Shown: positions 1-10,499 of the stretch, piece after piece
How positions within the stretch are numbered: position 1 is the first letter of the stretch
How the letters are laid out: the number at the start of each line of letters is the position of its first letter
NCBI GenBank assembly: GCA_026315105.1
Contig: CM048748.1
Location: 25,386,078 to 25,450,077 of the forward strand
Reading direction: 5' to 3'
DNA from: Locusta migratoria
Lineage: Eukaryota; Arthropoda; Insecta; Orthoptera; Acrididae
Length of the DNA: 64,000 nucleotides
The notes under the pieces: model-generated
What the model was told of the DNA's origin: nothing
Seen by the model: only the letters and a program-made list of their open reading frames with translations
Databases searched by the model: none
Program-made: the position numbers and the translations under genes

Positions 1-204
1 TTATAATAGGCCTTCAGAATACATATATTTCTCAAAATAAATCTAAGCATTCAAATCAATAATCTCTATATATAAAAGGCAATGTCGCGACTGACTGACT
101 GAATGATTGACTGACTCACAATCGCCCAGTCCAAACGACTGAAGATAGGAACTTGAATTTGTGGAGGGTGTTGACCTTACTCTGTAGGCGTGATTTAAGA
201 AGCG

Positions 205-985
205 ATTTTTCGATATCCCGTTCGTAAGAAGGTGAAATAGGGGATGAAACTTTTTTTGCAAATACGTTGCTATTGAGGCTATTTTGAAGCAAGAACTACA
301 AAAATTTCGGATTTTAATTCAGGGTTCGAATTTAAAAGACACGTGTTTCGGAATTTTTTTGAAATTCGACCAATAAGGGGGTGAAATACGGGATGCAAAA
401 AATTGATTTTCAGAAAATGTTGCTGTTAACTTAAATTTCAAGCTGACTACGAAACTTAGGATATGGACTCTTGATCAGGATTAATACGACATGAGTTTCG
501 ATATTTTTAGAAATTCAACAACTAAGGGTGTCCAATAGGGGATTAAAAATTCTTTTCGAAAACACATTGTTGACAAGTTTGAAGCTAAGCTGCAAAAATT
601 GGTATTTGTATTGTTCTTTAGAATTTGAAAAATACATGTTTCGGTATTTTTGGAAATTTAACTACAAAGGCGTTATATAAGAGAGGGGATGTTTATCGAA
701 AATCTTTTGGTAATAAGGCAATTTTAAAGCTACAACCACATAAATTGGTTTACGTTTTCTTGGTCAGAATTAAAAAGACATTTTTCGGTATTTTCAGAAA
801 ATTAATCATCAAGGGATCAAATATGGGATGAAACATTTTTTGAAAATACGTTGCTATTAAGCCGATTTTGAACCCAGAATTTCAAAAATATGATATTTGC
901 ATCCTTGGTTGGAATTTAAAAGTCACGTGTTGGGGTATTGTTGGAAATTCAACTATTAAGGGGTCCATAGGGGGTTTCAAATAGT
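205..985. repeat. About 145-bp degenerate tandem array
   Basis: Five full units and one partial unit start at about 205, 344, 494, 638, 782 and 929 (spacings 139-150). Each opens with a TTTCGgTATTTTTGGAAATT-like block, followed by an AAGGGG...GGGATGAAA block and a TTGCTATTAA-like block. Units are well diverged, so the array is old. It fills most of the Helitron, and its last unit is interrupted by a SINE. Confidence 0.75.
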
Positions 986-1194
986 AAAAGCAAATGTTCA
1001 AATGTTTGTAAATCTTAAGAGACTTAACTACGGGATCATCAGTCCCTAAGGCTTACAAACTAATTAAACTTAAACTAGCTTAAACTAACTTAGACTAACT
1101 GGTGCTAAGGAAGGGGCGAATCGAACTTCCAACGGCGAACAGCAGCGCGTACCGCTGCATGGCGCCTCACAACGCACGGTTATTCTGCCGCGGC
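985..1194 (-). mobile_element. tRNA-derived SINE, copy 1
   Basis: On the plus strand the copy reads tail first (AAATGTTCAAATGTTTGTAA) through the shared core (GGATCATCAGTCCCTAAG) to a degraded tRNA-like head ending CCGCGGC. Six copies in this window share this arrangement. In the best one (32680-32884) the A box and B box are clear. This copy's head is strongly diverged, and I found no clear target-site duplication. Confidence 0.75.
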
Positions 1195-1396
1195 TACAAG
1201 TACTATCACAACATTTCATTATGATAGTACATAAGCTATATCTAAGAAAATTTATATTAAAAGGGAGAAACAACTGGTGTAGACAAACCAGCCCACGCAT
1301 GCGAAGCAGCGGGCCTTAAGCTAGTAATTAATATTTTACACAGTAAACGTGAAAGGTTTTAACAACATCAACTGAGGCGAATAATTGCAAATAATA

Positions 1397-1698
1397 TAAG
1401 GGTGGGTCCTTAAATAAGTCGCAAACTGAGCGAGACACGCTAGTGTTGGGGTGTTCATCTACCACTACAACACATTCGTCTTGTGCGTTGCGTCATTTTT
1501 AAGGATGCAAATAAAGTTACAGCTCAAGAGCGTCATTTATGGGATGCAAACGCTGCCAAAAAATTCCAAGCTCCAGGCATTTTAGAAAGATGGGATGAGA
1601 GCTTAATTTATAGGTGGAGTCAGATGAAAAGTATAGGCTTGTAAACTCAATACTGGCGTGTCTACCTCAGTTTACGACTTTTTACTGACTCACCCTCG
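1397..1698. mobile_element. 302-bp TIR element (Tc1/mariner-type MITE)
   Basis: Imperfect terminal inverted repeats of about 55 bp: the left end reads AGGGTGGGTCC...AAGTCGCAAACTGAG and the complement of the right end reads AGGGTGAGTCA...AAGTCGTAAACTGAG. TA dinucleotides flank both ends (1395-1396, 1699-1700), as expected for the IS630-Tc1-mariner group. No transposase frame is present. The GAGGGTGAGTC start resembles mariner-family ends; the exact family is inferred. Confidence 0.55.
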
Positions 1699-1764
1699 TA
1701 ATAATAACTTCGTGTGGCTGAGTCTTTCAACTGCACGCCACTTCTGCGACGTACAGACCCTAAG

Positions 1765-2492
1765 CTACTTTTTATCTCCCATTCCATTCTCGAACAGCGC
1801 CCGAGAAGAAAGAACACCTGAATCTCTTCGTTCGAGGTGTAATTCCTCGTATTTTAATCTGATTATCGTTTCTACCTATGTAATTGAAAGTCAGCAATAT
1901 ATTTTCGTATTCGGAGGAGAATGTTAGCAATTGGAGTTTCGTAAGTAGCGCACGCCGTAGCGATAAGCGCCGTTGTTGTAATGATTCCCAACCCAGATCC
2001 TGTATCATTTCCGTAACGCTGTCTCCCCTGTATCGTGACAATACGAAACGAGCTGCCCTTCTTTGGACTCTTTCGATGTCCTTCGTCAAAGACACCTGAT
2101 AAGGATCCCACACTGGGCAGCAATACTCCAAAAAAGGACGGACAAGCGGAGTGTACACAGTTTCTTTAGTAGTTCTGTTGCATCTTTTAAGGGTTCTGCC
2201 AATAAAACGCAGTCTCTGATTCGCCTTTCGCACGACATTATCTACGTGTTCTTTCCAGTTCAAGTCTGAAGAATAGTAATTCCTAGGTATTTATGGAGTT
2301 TACGGCCTTCACTTTTGATTGATTTATCTTGTAAACAAAGTTTAACGGATTTCTTTCCGTACTCATGTGGACGTCTTCACACTTCTCATTATTAAGAGTC
2401 AATGGCCAATTTTTACACCATACTGATATCTTATTTACATCGTTCCGCAGTTGGTTCTGATCTTCAGATGATTTTACTATACGGAGTCCGTA
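1765..2492 (-). pseudogene. LINE-B reverse transcriptase C-terminal fragment, copy 1
   Basis: Minus-strand remnant of a non-LTR reverse transcriptase of the Jockey/CR1-L2 group. The upstream part (about 2480-2283) matches LINE-B copy 2 (CKNWPLTLNNEKCEDVHMST). A frameshift near 2283 moves to the 163-codon frame at 2263-1772, which carries the thumb-like region (NQRLRFIGRTLKRCNRTTKE) and the post-RT block with RRAARFVLSRYRGDSVTEM. Similarity to copy 2 stops near 1765, so the 3' UTR is missing. The 5' side abuts a mariner fragment. The clade is inferred from general similarity. Confidence 0.75.
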
Positions 2493-2686
2493 ACTGGCGG
2501 CGGGATTTTCAATCAACGCCGACATTTCAAACAAGCACAACAAAGCGTACGTAACTGACAGCGATCTCCAAATGGCGCACGTTCTTCTCCTTGATACACA
2601 TCGTCTACAGCGCATGTGCGAAACTGCAATCGCAGCGCTGCAGCGGAGATAAATTGAAACGGAAGTTACTTTCTCGATGCGCCTCG
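2493..2686 (-). mobile_element. Mariner 5'-end fragment
   Basis: This is the reverse complement of the first part of the mariner at 28352: TIR, leader with GCAGCGCTGCAGCGGAGATA, and the start of the transposase (LLCLFEMSALIENPA). The TIR ends in GCGCCTCG followed by TA at 2687-2688. The rest of the element is absent, and the fragment joins LINE-B directly at its left, making a chimeric 110-codon frame (2615-2283). Confidence 0.75.
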
Positions 2687-2688
2687 TA

Positions 2689-3309
2689 TATGAGAAAAAT
2701 AGTTCTGTAGGTATATGTAACCATCTGGTAATAGCTTTCCTGAAAGGCTTATAATTAGGAAGATAATGCCCTAGTTTAAATAATGACGTTTCAAGCTGAA
2801 GTTGTGCACATATAATGTAACCTATATGATGTTGCGGTTAATTTTGATGCCAGTGATGTGCGCGTTACACAGGAGCACAAAAATATTAGCCTCTGGGCGC
2901 TTGCAATACGGATCAGATCTGAGCAAACACCGCTTCCAAATCTCATTCTCGCAGAGACAATTGATAAGGTGCAAATAATGATCGATACGTAGCGACATTT
3001 ACCAAACACTTGGCCATCTTGAGTTCCTACTTGAGAGCTTTCTCAAACCTGGACAAATATGGCGATGACTGTAGGCGTCCTCTGCTTGCGAATGTATGCT
3101 ATTCATTCGTACTGAAACGTCTGCACAGAGTTGGATAAAATTTGATATCGGGGCAACCCATACGCTAATTTAATGCGTTAGCTATCTTTCGTTACTCATC
3201 GGGCAGTGCATAACGGAGGGTATCTTACAGCAGACTTTTACACTTTTTGATCGGTTAATAAGGATGTTTGGAGACTTACGTAACCGTTCGCTGAATGGAA
3301 ATGGACTGA
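2689..3309. other. No recognised feature
   Basis: I see no coding frame, known repeat or terminal structure in this stretch. Confidence 0.5.
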
Positions 3310-3884
3310 CAAGGGAACATGACCAAGTCGACCTCATATTTTCTTGAGAAAAAAATACATGAGCTACATATCAGCGCCAGAAATCGATATCACGTGAAAA
3401 TTTCGGGCATTATTCAGATACTACGCAGTTACGGCCTCCTCAAAGTACAGCTTTTAAACATCAAAGCAGCCTTCGCCATCACTAACGACCTCAGTTCCAC
3501 GCCCAAGTGCCTCTGAAACAGTGAAAGTGCTCATCGAATCTGACAATAGTAACATGGCAGCGTCGTTATCGTCGAGGTCATCCTCTTGTAAATCTACACC
3601 GAACGTCAACCCGTTATTTTCTTCAATAACCATGATGTCTCCAACGCAATTGAAAGGTATAAGCAAAAGCATAAAGACAGCGCCATGTATTTTCTTTTGC
3701 CATGTATAGTACCTCTAATAACTGCAAAAAAGTATGCTGACCGGCGACGACTTTAATTCTTTGACATTTAATCGTTGCAGATTAGTCATCATTTTTATAC
3801 CGCTCCTGAAGATGTCGCACGACAGCCTGTGGGTTAATTTACATCGCCAACACAAACCTTGTACTAGACTGCTCACATTGCTAG

Positions 3885-4722
3885 ACGTTTGCAGATGACG
3901 CCGTCATTTATCTTCTAGTGAAATCATGTGAAGATCAAAACCAACTGCAGAACGATCTGAATGAGATATCACTATGATGTAGAAATTGGCAATTGACTCT
4001 AAATAATGAGAAGTGTGAAATCGTCCACATGAGTACCAAAAGAAATCCGTTAAACTTTGTTTACAAGATAAATCAATCAAATGTGAAGGCCGTAAACTCC
4101 ACAAAATACCTAGGAATTACTATTACTTCAGACTTAAACTGGAAAGAAAACATAGATAATGACTTGGGAAAAGCGAACCAGAGACTGCGTTTTATTGGCA
4201 GAACCCCTAAAAGATGCAACAGAACTACAAAAGAAACTGCGTACACTACGCTTGTCCGTCCATTTTTGGAGTACTGCTGCCCAGTGTGGGATCCTTAGCA
4301 CGTGGGTTTGGCGGAGGACATCGAAAGAGCCCAGAGAAGGGCAGCTCGTTTTGTATTGTCACGATTTAAGGGAGACAGCGTTACGGAAATGATACAGGAT
4401 CTGGGATGGGAATCATTACAACAATGGCGCTTATCGCTGCGGCGTGGGCTACTTGCGAAACTCCAATCGCCAACATTATCCTCCGAGTGTGAAAATATAT
4501 TGTTGACTCCCACTTACATAGGTAGAAATGACCATCAGAATAAAATACGGGAAATCAGAGCTCGAACGGAGAGATTCAGGTGTTCTTTCTTCCCGCGCGC
4601 TATTCGAGAATGGAGTTGGAGAAAAATAGTATAATTGTGGTTCGATGAACCCTCTGTCAGGCACTTAAATGTGATTTGCAGAGTATCCCATGTAGATGTA
4701 GATGCAGATGTAGATGTAGATG
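3885..4722 (+). pseudogene. LINE-B reverse transcriptase fragment with TAGATG-repeat tail, copy 2
   Basis: 5'-truncated non-LTR retrotransposon inside the 142-bp-TIR element. It begins just before the catalytic box (FADDAVIYLL near 3889-3918). It continues through QLTLNNEKCEIVHMSTKRNP (about 3987-4050), the YLGITITSDLNWKE block and the C-terminal RRAARFVLSRFKGDSVTEM block. There is an in-frame stop after NEIS (about 3974) and a break near 4298. The 3' UTR ends in GTAGATG repeats (4691-4722), a simple-repeat tail typical of this group. Clade Jockey/CR1-L2 by resemblance. Confidence 0.8.
4691..4722 (+). repeat. TGTAGA hexamer tail of LINE-B
   Basis: About five copies of GATGTA (one with GATGCA) form the 3' terminus of the LINE copy. 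The same tail type appears at 14606-14634 in LINE-D. Confidence 0.8.
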
Positions 4723-5214
4723 TTAGGGCATTTAGCGACCGCAGTGAAGCGGGCCGACTGAGAAACACCCCGAGCGCACCAATGCTGTACTTTGAGGAGG
4801 CCGTAGCTGCGTAGCATCTGAAAAATGGCCGAAATTTTCACGTGACATCGAATTCTGGCGTTAATATCTAGCTCATGTATTTTTTTCTCAAGAAAATATG
4901 AGGTCGACTTGATGCAGTTCCCTTGTGAGACAAAGGAGGAAATGGTCGTCAAGTCGGGTGAAGATGGAAGAAGAGATAGGAGAGTCGAGGGTGTGGGTAG
5001 TGAGAGGAGATGCACTAATAGATGAAAGGAGCTGATAAATATCCAGCCAGTGCCCAGATTTTTGATTATTTATACTCACAGTATGTGTGTTAAAAGCGTT
5101 CTTCGTTTCGTTAGCTGAAAAGAAATAAGTTATCACGTTAGACAGCTGAATTTTAGGCTTCGGTTTTCACCCTGTTACTTTCCAATGCCCATTTATGTGT
5201 TGTTGTTGTGCTCT

Positions 5215-5622
5215 TCAGTCCGGAGACTGGTTTGATGCAGCTCTCCGCCCTACTCTATCCTGAGCAAGCCTTTTCATCTCCTCATAAGAACTGCAACCCA
5301 CATCCACTTGGATCTGCTTATTATACGCGTCTCTTGGTCTCCCTCTGCGATTTTTACCCCACACACTTCCCTCCAATCCTAAATTTACGATTCCCCTATG
5401 TCTAAGAATGTGTCCTACCAAGCGATCCCTTCTTTTAGTCAGGGTGTGCCAATAATTCCTTTTCTCACCAATTCTGTTAAGTACCTCTTCATTAGTTATG
5501 CGATCTACACACTTAATCTTCAGCATTCTTCTGTAACACCACATTTCAAAAGCCTCTATTCTCTTCCTGTCCGCACTGCTTATCGTCCATGTTTCAGTCC
5601 CGTACAAGGCAACACTCCACAC
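5215..5622 (-). pseudogene. C-terminal region of RTE-like LINE copy 1
   Basis: A 135-codon frame continuing the RT ORF after a frameshift: WSVALYGTETWTISSADRKR, FEMWCYRRMLKI, FWHTLTKRRDRLVGHILRH-like blocks, then NRRGRPRDAY and a terminal ASNQSPD. The same C-terminal tail occurs in copies at 22249-22890, 15950-16380 and 58622-58916. The family function of this tail is not established to my knowledge. Confidence 0.85.
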
Positions 5623-7025
5623 AAATGCCTTACCCTTACCCGTAAATTAATATTTGATGTTAGCAAATTTCTCTTTTTCAAAAGTGCTTTTCTTCCCATT
5701 GCCATTCTGCATTTTATATCTTCTGTACTGCGACCATCGCATGTTATTTTACTACCCAAGTAACAAAACTCATCTACCACCTTCATTGTTTCGTTACCTA
5801 ATCTAATGCCTTCAGCATCGCCTGATTTTCTAAGACTGCATTCCATTATTTTTGTTTTCCTCTTGTTAATGTTCATTTTATACGCTCTCTTCAACACACT
5901 GTCCATTCCATTCAACTGCTCTTCCAGGTCCTTTGCTGTCTCTGACAGAATTACAATGTCATAAGCCAAACGCAATGTTTTTATTTCTTCCCCCTGAACT
6001 TTAATCCCTATTCCAAATTTTTCCTTGCTTTCCTTCACCGCCTGCTCGATGTACAAATTGAATAACATCGGAGAAAGGCTACAACCCTGTCTTACTCCCT
6101 TCCCAACTGATGCTTCCCTTTCATGCCCTTCGAGTCTAATAACTGCGGTCTGGCTTTTGTACAAGTTGTAAATAACTCTCCTTTTCCTGTATTTTACACC
6201 TGCTGACTTCAGAATTTGAAAGAGTGTAGTCCAGTCAACATTGTCAAAATCTTTCTCCAAATCTACAAAAGCTAAAAATGTAGGTTTGCCTTTCCTTAAT
6301 CTATCTTCTAAGATAAGACGTAAAGTGAGTATTGCCTCCCGGGTTCCTATGTTCCTCCTGAATCCAAACTGATCTTTCCCGAGGTCAGCTTCTGCCAGCT
6401 TTTCCATTCTCCTGTAGATAATTCGTGTTAAAATTTTGCTACCATGACTTATTAAACTGATGGTTCTGTAGTTTTCACACCTGTCTGCACCTGCTTTCTT
6501 TGGAATGGGGATTATAACATTTTTCTTAAAGTCTGAGGGCATTTCGCCTGTCTCATACATACTACACACCAGTTCAAATAGTTTTGTCATGGCTGGCTCT
6601 CCCAGAGACATTAGTAGCTCTGAGGGTATGTCATCTATTCCTGGGGCCTTGTTCCGACCTAGGTCTTTCAGGGCTCTGTCAAATTCATATCTCAGTATAG
6701 TATCTCCTATTTCATCTTGATCTACTTCCTCTTCCCTTCCTACAACATCGTCTCTAAGTTCGTTTCCTTTGTAGAGCTGCTCTATGTACTCTTTCCACCT
6801 TTCAGCTTTCCCTTCTTTGCTGAGAACTGGTTTCCCATCTGAGTTCTTGATATTGGTAGAATTGCTTTTCTTGTCCCCAAATGTCTCTTTGATTTTCCTG
6901 TAGGCGGTATCTACTTTTCCCCTTCTTACACATTCTTCTACAGATTTGCATTTGGCTTCTAGCCACTCCTGCTTAGCCATTTTGCACTTCCTATCAATCT
7001 CATTTCTTAGTCGTCTGTACTCCAT
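5580..7025 (-). pseudogene. Reverse transcriptase domain of RTE-like LINE copy 1
   Basis: A 481-codon frame with the RT palm in order: NKAPGIDDIPSELL, VIIPIPKKAGADRCENYRTI, ILTRIIYRRMEKL, KDQFGFRRNIGTREAI, FLAFVDLEKDFDNVDW, VGKGVRQGCSLSPMLFNLYI, and then the catalytic box. That box reads LAYDIVIL where copy 2 has FADDIVIL, so one of the two catalytic aspartates is replaced by tyrosine. A deletion near 5630-5660 relative to copy 2 shifts the frame before the C-terminal region, which continues at 5622-5215. Dead copy. Confidence 0.9.
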
Positions 7026-7196
7026 TTTGCCTGTTTCATTTACTTTCTCCTTTCATCAATTAAATTTAGTATTTCCTGTGTTATCCAAGGATTTTTTGTA
7101 GGTCTTGCCTTTCTACCTATTTTGTCCTCTGATGCCTTCACTATTTCATCTCTCAATGCTACCCATTCCTCTTCAACTGTTTTATTTTCCCCTGTC

Positions 7197-7401
7197 AAAA
7201 AAAATGTTCAAATGTTTGTTAAGCTTATGGGGCTTAACTACGGGGTCATCAGTCCCTAAACTTACAAACTACTTATGAACTACCTTATACTAAGGATGGC
7301 ACAAATATCCATGCCCTAGGGGGGATTCGAACCCCCGACCGTAGTGGCCGTGCAGACCGTGACTGAAGCTCCTCAGTCCCCTCGGCCACCGCGGCCGGCA
7401 C
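7197..7401 (-). mobile_element. tRNA-derived SINE, copy 2, nested in RTE-like LINE
   Basis: Reads on plus from poly-A/AAATGTTCAAATG through GGGTCATCAGTCCCTAAAC to the tRNA-like head ending CACCGCGGCCGGC. In the true orientation the B-box region reads GGGGGTTCGAATCCCCCC. An 8-bp duplication CCCCTGTC flanks it (7189-7196 and 7402-7409). RTE-like LINE copy 2 has no SINE at this position (24250-24270), confirming a clean insertion. Confidence 0.9.
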
Positions 7402-7555
7402 CCCCTGTCAATTGTTGCCTAAATCTCCCTCTGAAATTCACCAGAACTTCACGTTCCTTCAATTTATCTAGGTCCCATCTCATTATTTTCCTACCTTTCT
7501 GGAGTTTATTTCAGTTTCAGCCTTCAGTTCATGACTAACAAGTTATGGTCAGAGT

Positions 7556-8449
7556 CTATATCTGCCCCTGGGTATGTCTTGCAGTGGTTCCGGAATTTTT
7601 TTTCTCATTATAAAAATCTATCTGATACCTTCCGGTGTCTCCTGGTCTCTTCCAAGTATACAACCTTCTTTTGTGATTCTTAAACCACGTGTTTGTTACA
7701 ATTAAATCATGTTCCGTGCAAAATTCTACCAGGCGACTTCCTCTTTCATTCCTTCTGGCCAGTCCATATTCACCTACTATTTTTCCTTCTCTTCCTTTTC
7801 CTACTATCGAATTCAAGTCTCCCTTCACAATTAAGTTTTCCTCTCCCTTAACTGTCTGAATAATTTCCTTTAGCTCCTCATATATTTCTTCGATCTCCTC
7901 ATCATCAGCAGAGCTAGTTGGCATATAAATCTGTACTACTGTTGTCGGTGTTGGCTTCGTATCTATCTTAACAATGATAATGCGATCACTGTGCTGCTTA
8001 TAGTAGTTTACCCGCATTCTTATTTTCTTATTCATTATCAGTCCTACTCCTGTGATACCCCCAACTACTTTTGTATTTATAATCCTGTACTCACCTGACC
8101 AGAAATCCTGTTCATCCTGCCACCGAACTTCATTAATCCCCACTATATCTAACTTCAACCTATCCATTTCCCTTTTTAAATTTTCTAATTTTCCTACTCG
8201 ATTAAGGGATCTAACATCCCACGCTCCGATCCGTAGAATGCCAGTATTGTCTTTCCTGATGATAACATCCTCCTGAGTAGACCCCGCCCGGAGATCCGAA
8301 TGGGGGACTATTTTACCTCCGGAATATTTTACCCGAGAGGATGCCATCATCATATTTTCATACAGTAGAGCTGCATGTCCTCGGGAAAAGTAACGGCTGT
8401 GGTTTCCCCTTGCTTTCAGCCGTTCGCAGTAACCGTGTGGCAAAGCCAC
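7556..8449 (-). pseudogene. APE-type endonuclease domain of RTE-like LINE copy 1
   Basis: A 297-codon frame starting at an ATG. After about 70 leader residues comes the exonuclease-endonuclease-phosphatase fold: ILRIGAWDVRSL (first motif), DIVGINEVRW (catalytic Glu), VQIYMPTSSADDEE and VKGDLNSIVG (GDxN-type motif). The frame shifts near 7610, so the C-terminal SDHN catalytic box present in copy 2 is lost here (the end reads NEKKNSGTTARHTQG). Such endonucleases nick target DNA for target-primed reverse transcription. The frameshift and the downstream SINE make this copy non-functional. Confidence 0.85.
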
Positions 8450-8656
8450 ATTAGCTGATGTTACAAGGCCAGTTCAGTCAATCATCCAGACTGTTGCCCC
8501 TGTAACTACTGAAAAGGCTGCTGCCCCTCTTCAGGAACCACACGTTTGTCTGGCCTCTCCACAGATACCCCTCCGCTGTGGTTGCACCTACGGTACGGCT
8601 ATCTGCATCGTTGAGGCACGCAAGCCACTCCACCTCGGCAACGTCTGTGGTTCATG

Positions 8657-8927
8657 TATACCACTCTTTTTCTGCTTGAGGAAATGAAACGATCAACGCA
8701 TTTAGCAACACTGTTACTGTAGAACAACTTACGAGCTCAACAACCTGACTTACAAACCTTAGTGCTGGGAAAAGTGGGAATAAGCGAATTTTTTTCGCAG
8801 CACAACCTACACATTAACACATTTACAAGATCTTCAGGATGTTTCCGAGCGCCCCTTTCCCCGCAACATTACGTATACCACTTTTTCGGGAATTGCTGCA
8901 TACTGCTTTAATAATATTTTCTCTCAG

Positions 8928-8981
<54 letters not shown>

Positions 8982-9459
8982 ACAGAAATATGTCTGTGAT
9001 GACAGTACTTACAATTCCCCATGGAGTGTAGTAAATAGATGGAGATTATTTACAAAAATGAATTTACACCAGTCCTCGACAACGTCTCATAAGTAAATGA
9101 TAAAGGACATAAGCTCGCTCGTAAACCATAAACTTCTCATTATGAACAAAAGGATTCAGAGGTAACTACTTTTGATACCAGGACTTAGTGATGACTGATG
9201 TCCAGTTTTCCTTCAACGCAGTACATATAGATGGAGGCGCAATAGCCAAGAACACAATTACTGCGATTACATTCAAAGAAATTTATATGTTTATCGTCTG
9301 AAGCGTGGGATGTAGTATCTAATTTTCTCCAGACACCACTCTTCGTGTTACTGGATATGTTTGTAATAGTGTACTTCTTCTTTATTTACTATAGTTTTAA
9401 GCCTATGTACATAGGCAGGCCGTCAGCAGCTTAATACGTCGCTCTTCAGCCTAGCGGTC
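8657..9459. other. No gene; one CA microsatellite
   Basis: Apart from the CA repeat at 8931-8984 I see nothing recognisable. Confidence 0.5.
8931..8984. repeat. (CA)n microsatellite
   Basis: Nearly pure CA dinucleotides with an extra A near 8975. Confidence 0.95.
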
Positions 9460-10000
9460 TTTAAACAATGGAAACCAACAATGAACACCAGCAAGATTAC
9501 AGCAAAAAGATAAATTTTAACGATGCCCAGAATACTCGTTAAGCAACCAGGGAAGGTTAAATGCAAGATAAGGGAAGCAATCAAAATTTTAAAACATCCT
9601 AACAACATGAACAGAGAAGATAGGCTTGCCCCCTCCTGGCTACCAGCCATCACTGACAACACAACACGCGAGCGTCTCTAGTAAGCAACTGCCGCCGCGC
9701 GGCCCACGGCTAGCAGGAGAGAAACGGAAGCCCTCACCTCATTCACCGATGAACACCAATCATGTCTCGCTATGCAAGAAGCATAGGCAACGACTAGCCC
9801 CCACTCCTTCCTGATCTTATTATAATAAAGTTTCCTTTCTTCCGCCAATAACGTCGTTCATTTTTTAAAAAATATGAAGTAATGTCTAGTTGACAGTAAA
9901 GATAAAATATAGCAACAACCAGCTCGCATCAGTATACCTAGATTAAGGCCACTGCAACGTTGGACGAAACGTTGGTTATTAAAGTAATAGCCTTCTCACA
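9460..10000 (+). pseudogene. Penelope-like element 3' end
   Basis: A 52-residue frame (9523-9681) reads MPRILVKQPGKVKCKIREAI and ends with KHPNNMNREDRLAPSWLPAI. Together with the EHQQDYSKKINFNDA block in a neighbouring frame just upstream (about 9475-9525), this matches the tail that follows the GIY-YIG domain in many Penelope-like polyproteins. A frameshift separates the two parts. A possible Penelope-type terminal segment (GTTGGACGAAACGTTGG, about 9958-9975) follows. RT and GIY-YIG catalytic parts are missing. Assignment is by remembered family resemblance. Confidence 0.55.
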
Positions 10001-10383
10001 TCATGACGCTGTACAACATCCACAAAAATTTTATGTCAATGGAAATGAAGTGATAAAATGAATGTTGTTAAAATTGGAGAATTGAAATTTATAGCAGATA
10101 AAAATTTGGAGAGGTACAATATCGCCACAGAAAATAAAAAGAGACTTGGGGAAAGATAAAACAATGCCACGGAGGCGTTAGAAACACACCGTAGAACAAG
10201 TTGCTGGACACGAGGAGACGAGCGGAGACAACGATTAAAAGAACACAGGCGACGCTTGTTTTTCTTGCGGTGGAAGCAGCGTTAAAAAGATACTTGAAGG
10301 GCGTACTATACACAACACTTGACAAAGCACCAGTTAAAAGAACGGTATTGTGGACCCCGCAAGAGAAAGGAGGTTGGGAAGCG

Positions 10384-10470
10384 TGGAAGGAGGGGGGGGT
10401 GGGGAGGAAGGGGGGAAGAGATAAGGGGGGGGGGGAGCCAAGCTGTTGGAGAGGAGAGAGGATGAGGGGG
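10384..10470. repeat. G-rich low-complexity tract
   Basis: Runs of G and GGA/GGGA on the plus strand; no coding evidence in the overlapping frames. Confidence 0.85.
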
Positions 10471-10499
10471 AGAGGGGGACAGTGAACACAATATTACTC

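Larger units (their letters stand above)
63..1324 (+). mobile_element. Non-autonomous Helitron with internal tandem array
   Basis: The left end begins TCTCTATATATAAAAGGC directly after an A. The right end has a GC-rich hairpin-like block (CCCACGCATGCG, then GCAGCGGG) followed by CTAG and then T. TC at the 5' end, a subterminal hairpin, CTRR at the 3' end and insertion between A and T are the established hallmarks of Helitrons. No Rep/helicase reading frame is present, so this is a non-autonomous copy. The interior is mostly a roughly 145-bp tandem array interrupted by a SINE. A separate perfect 9-bp stem (GTACTATCA / TGATAGTAC) lies at 1200-1230. Family membership is inferred from the termini alone. 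Confidence 0.7.
3310..4925. mobile_element. DNA transposon with 142-bp terminal inverted repeats
   Basis: Left TIR 3310-3451 and right TIR 4784-4925 are inverted copies of equal length, starting CAAGGGAAC and sharing blocks such as AAGTCGACCTCATATTTTCT and CACGTGAAAATTTCGG. The flanks share TGA on both sides (3307-3309, 4926-4928), a possible 3-bp target duplication. The interior holds no transposase; it contains a LINE-B copy on the plus strand. The superfamily is not identified: long TIRs starting CA with a 3-bp duplication would fit a CACTA/Chapaev-like group, but this is weak. Confidence 0.65.
5198..8656 (-). mobile_element. RTE-like LINE (APE-RT), copy 1, near full length
   Basis: Minus-strand non-LTR retrotransposon. 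Its 3' end lies at 5198 with a short CAA-type tail (seen as GTTGTTGTTG on plus) and its 5' end near 8656, where similarity to copy 2 (22235-25528) ends. Order on the element: 5' leader, APE endonuclease, linker, reverse transcriptase, C-terminal region, short tail. A SINE interrupts the linker at 7197-7401. The single-ORF layout and simple-repeat tail fit the RTE clade, which is inferred from motif style. No convincing target duplication beyond ATGT was seen. Confidence 0.85.

Noticed and set aside
205..985. CRISPR-like array
   Set aside because: Units are diverged, ~145 bp and contiguous without spacers; it is a tandem array inside a eukaryotic Helitron.
1884..2269. Plus-strand open frames over 1884-2269 and several similar ones
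   Set aside because: They are antisense shadows of LINE-B coding sequence on the minus strand.
3454..3672. Acidic 72-codon minus-strand frame
   Set aside because: No motif I recognise; lies in the non-coding interior of the 142-bp-TIR element and has a biased composition consistent with chance.
4691..4722. Telomere-like or independent microsatellite
   Set aside because: The hexamer repeat is the 3' tail of the adjacent LINE copy.
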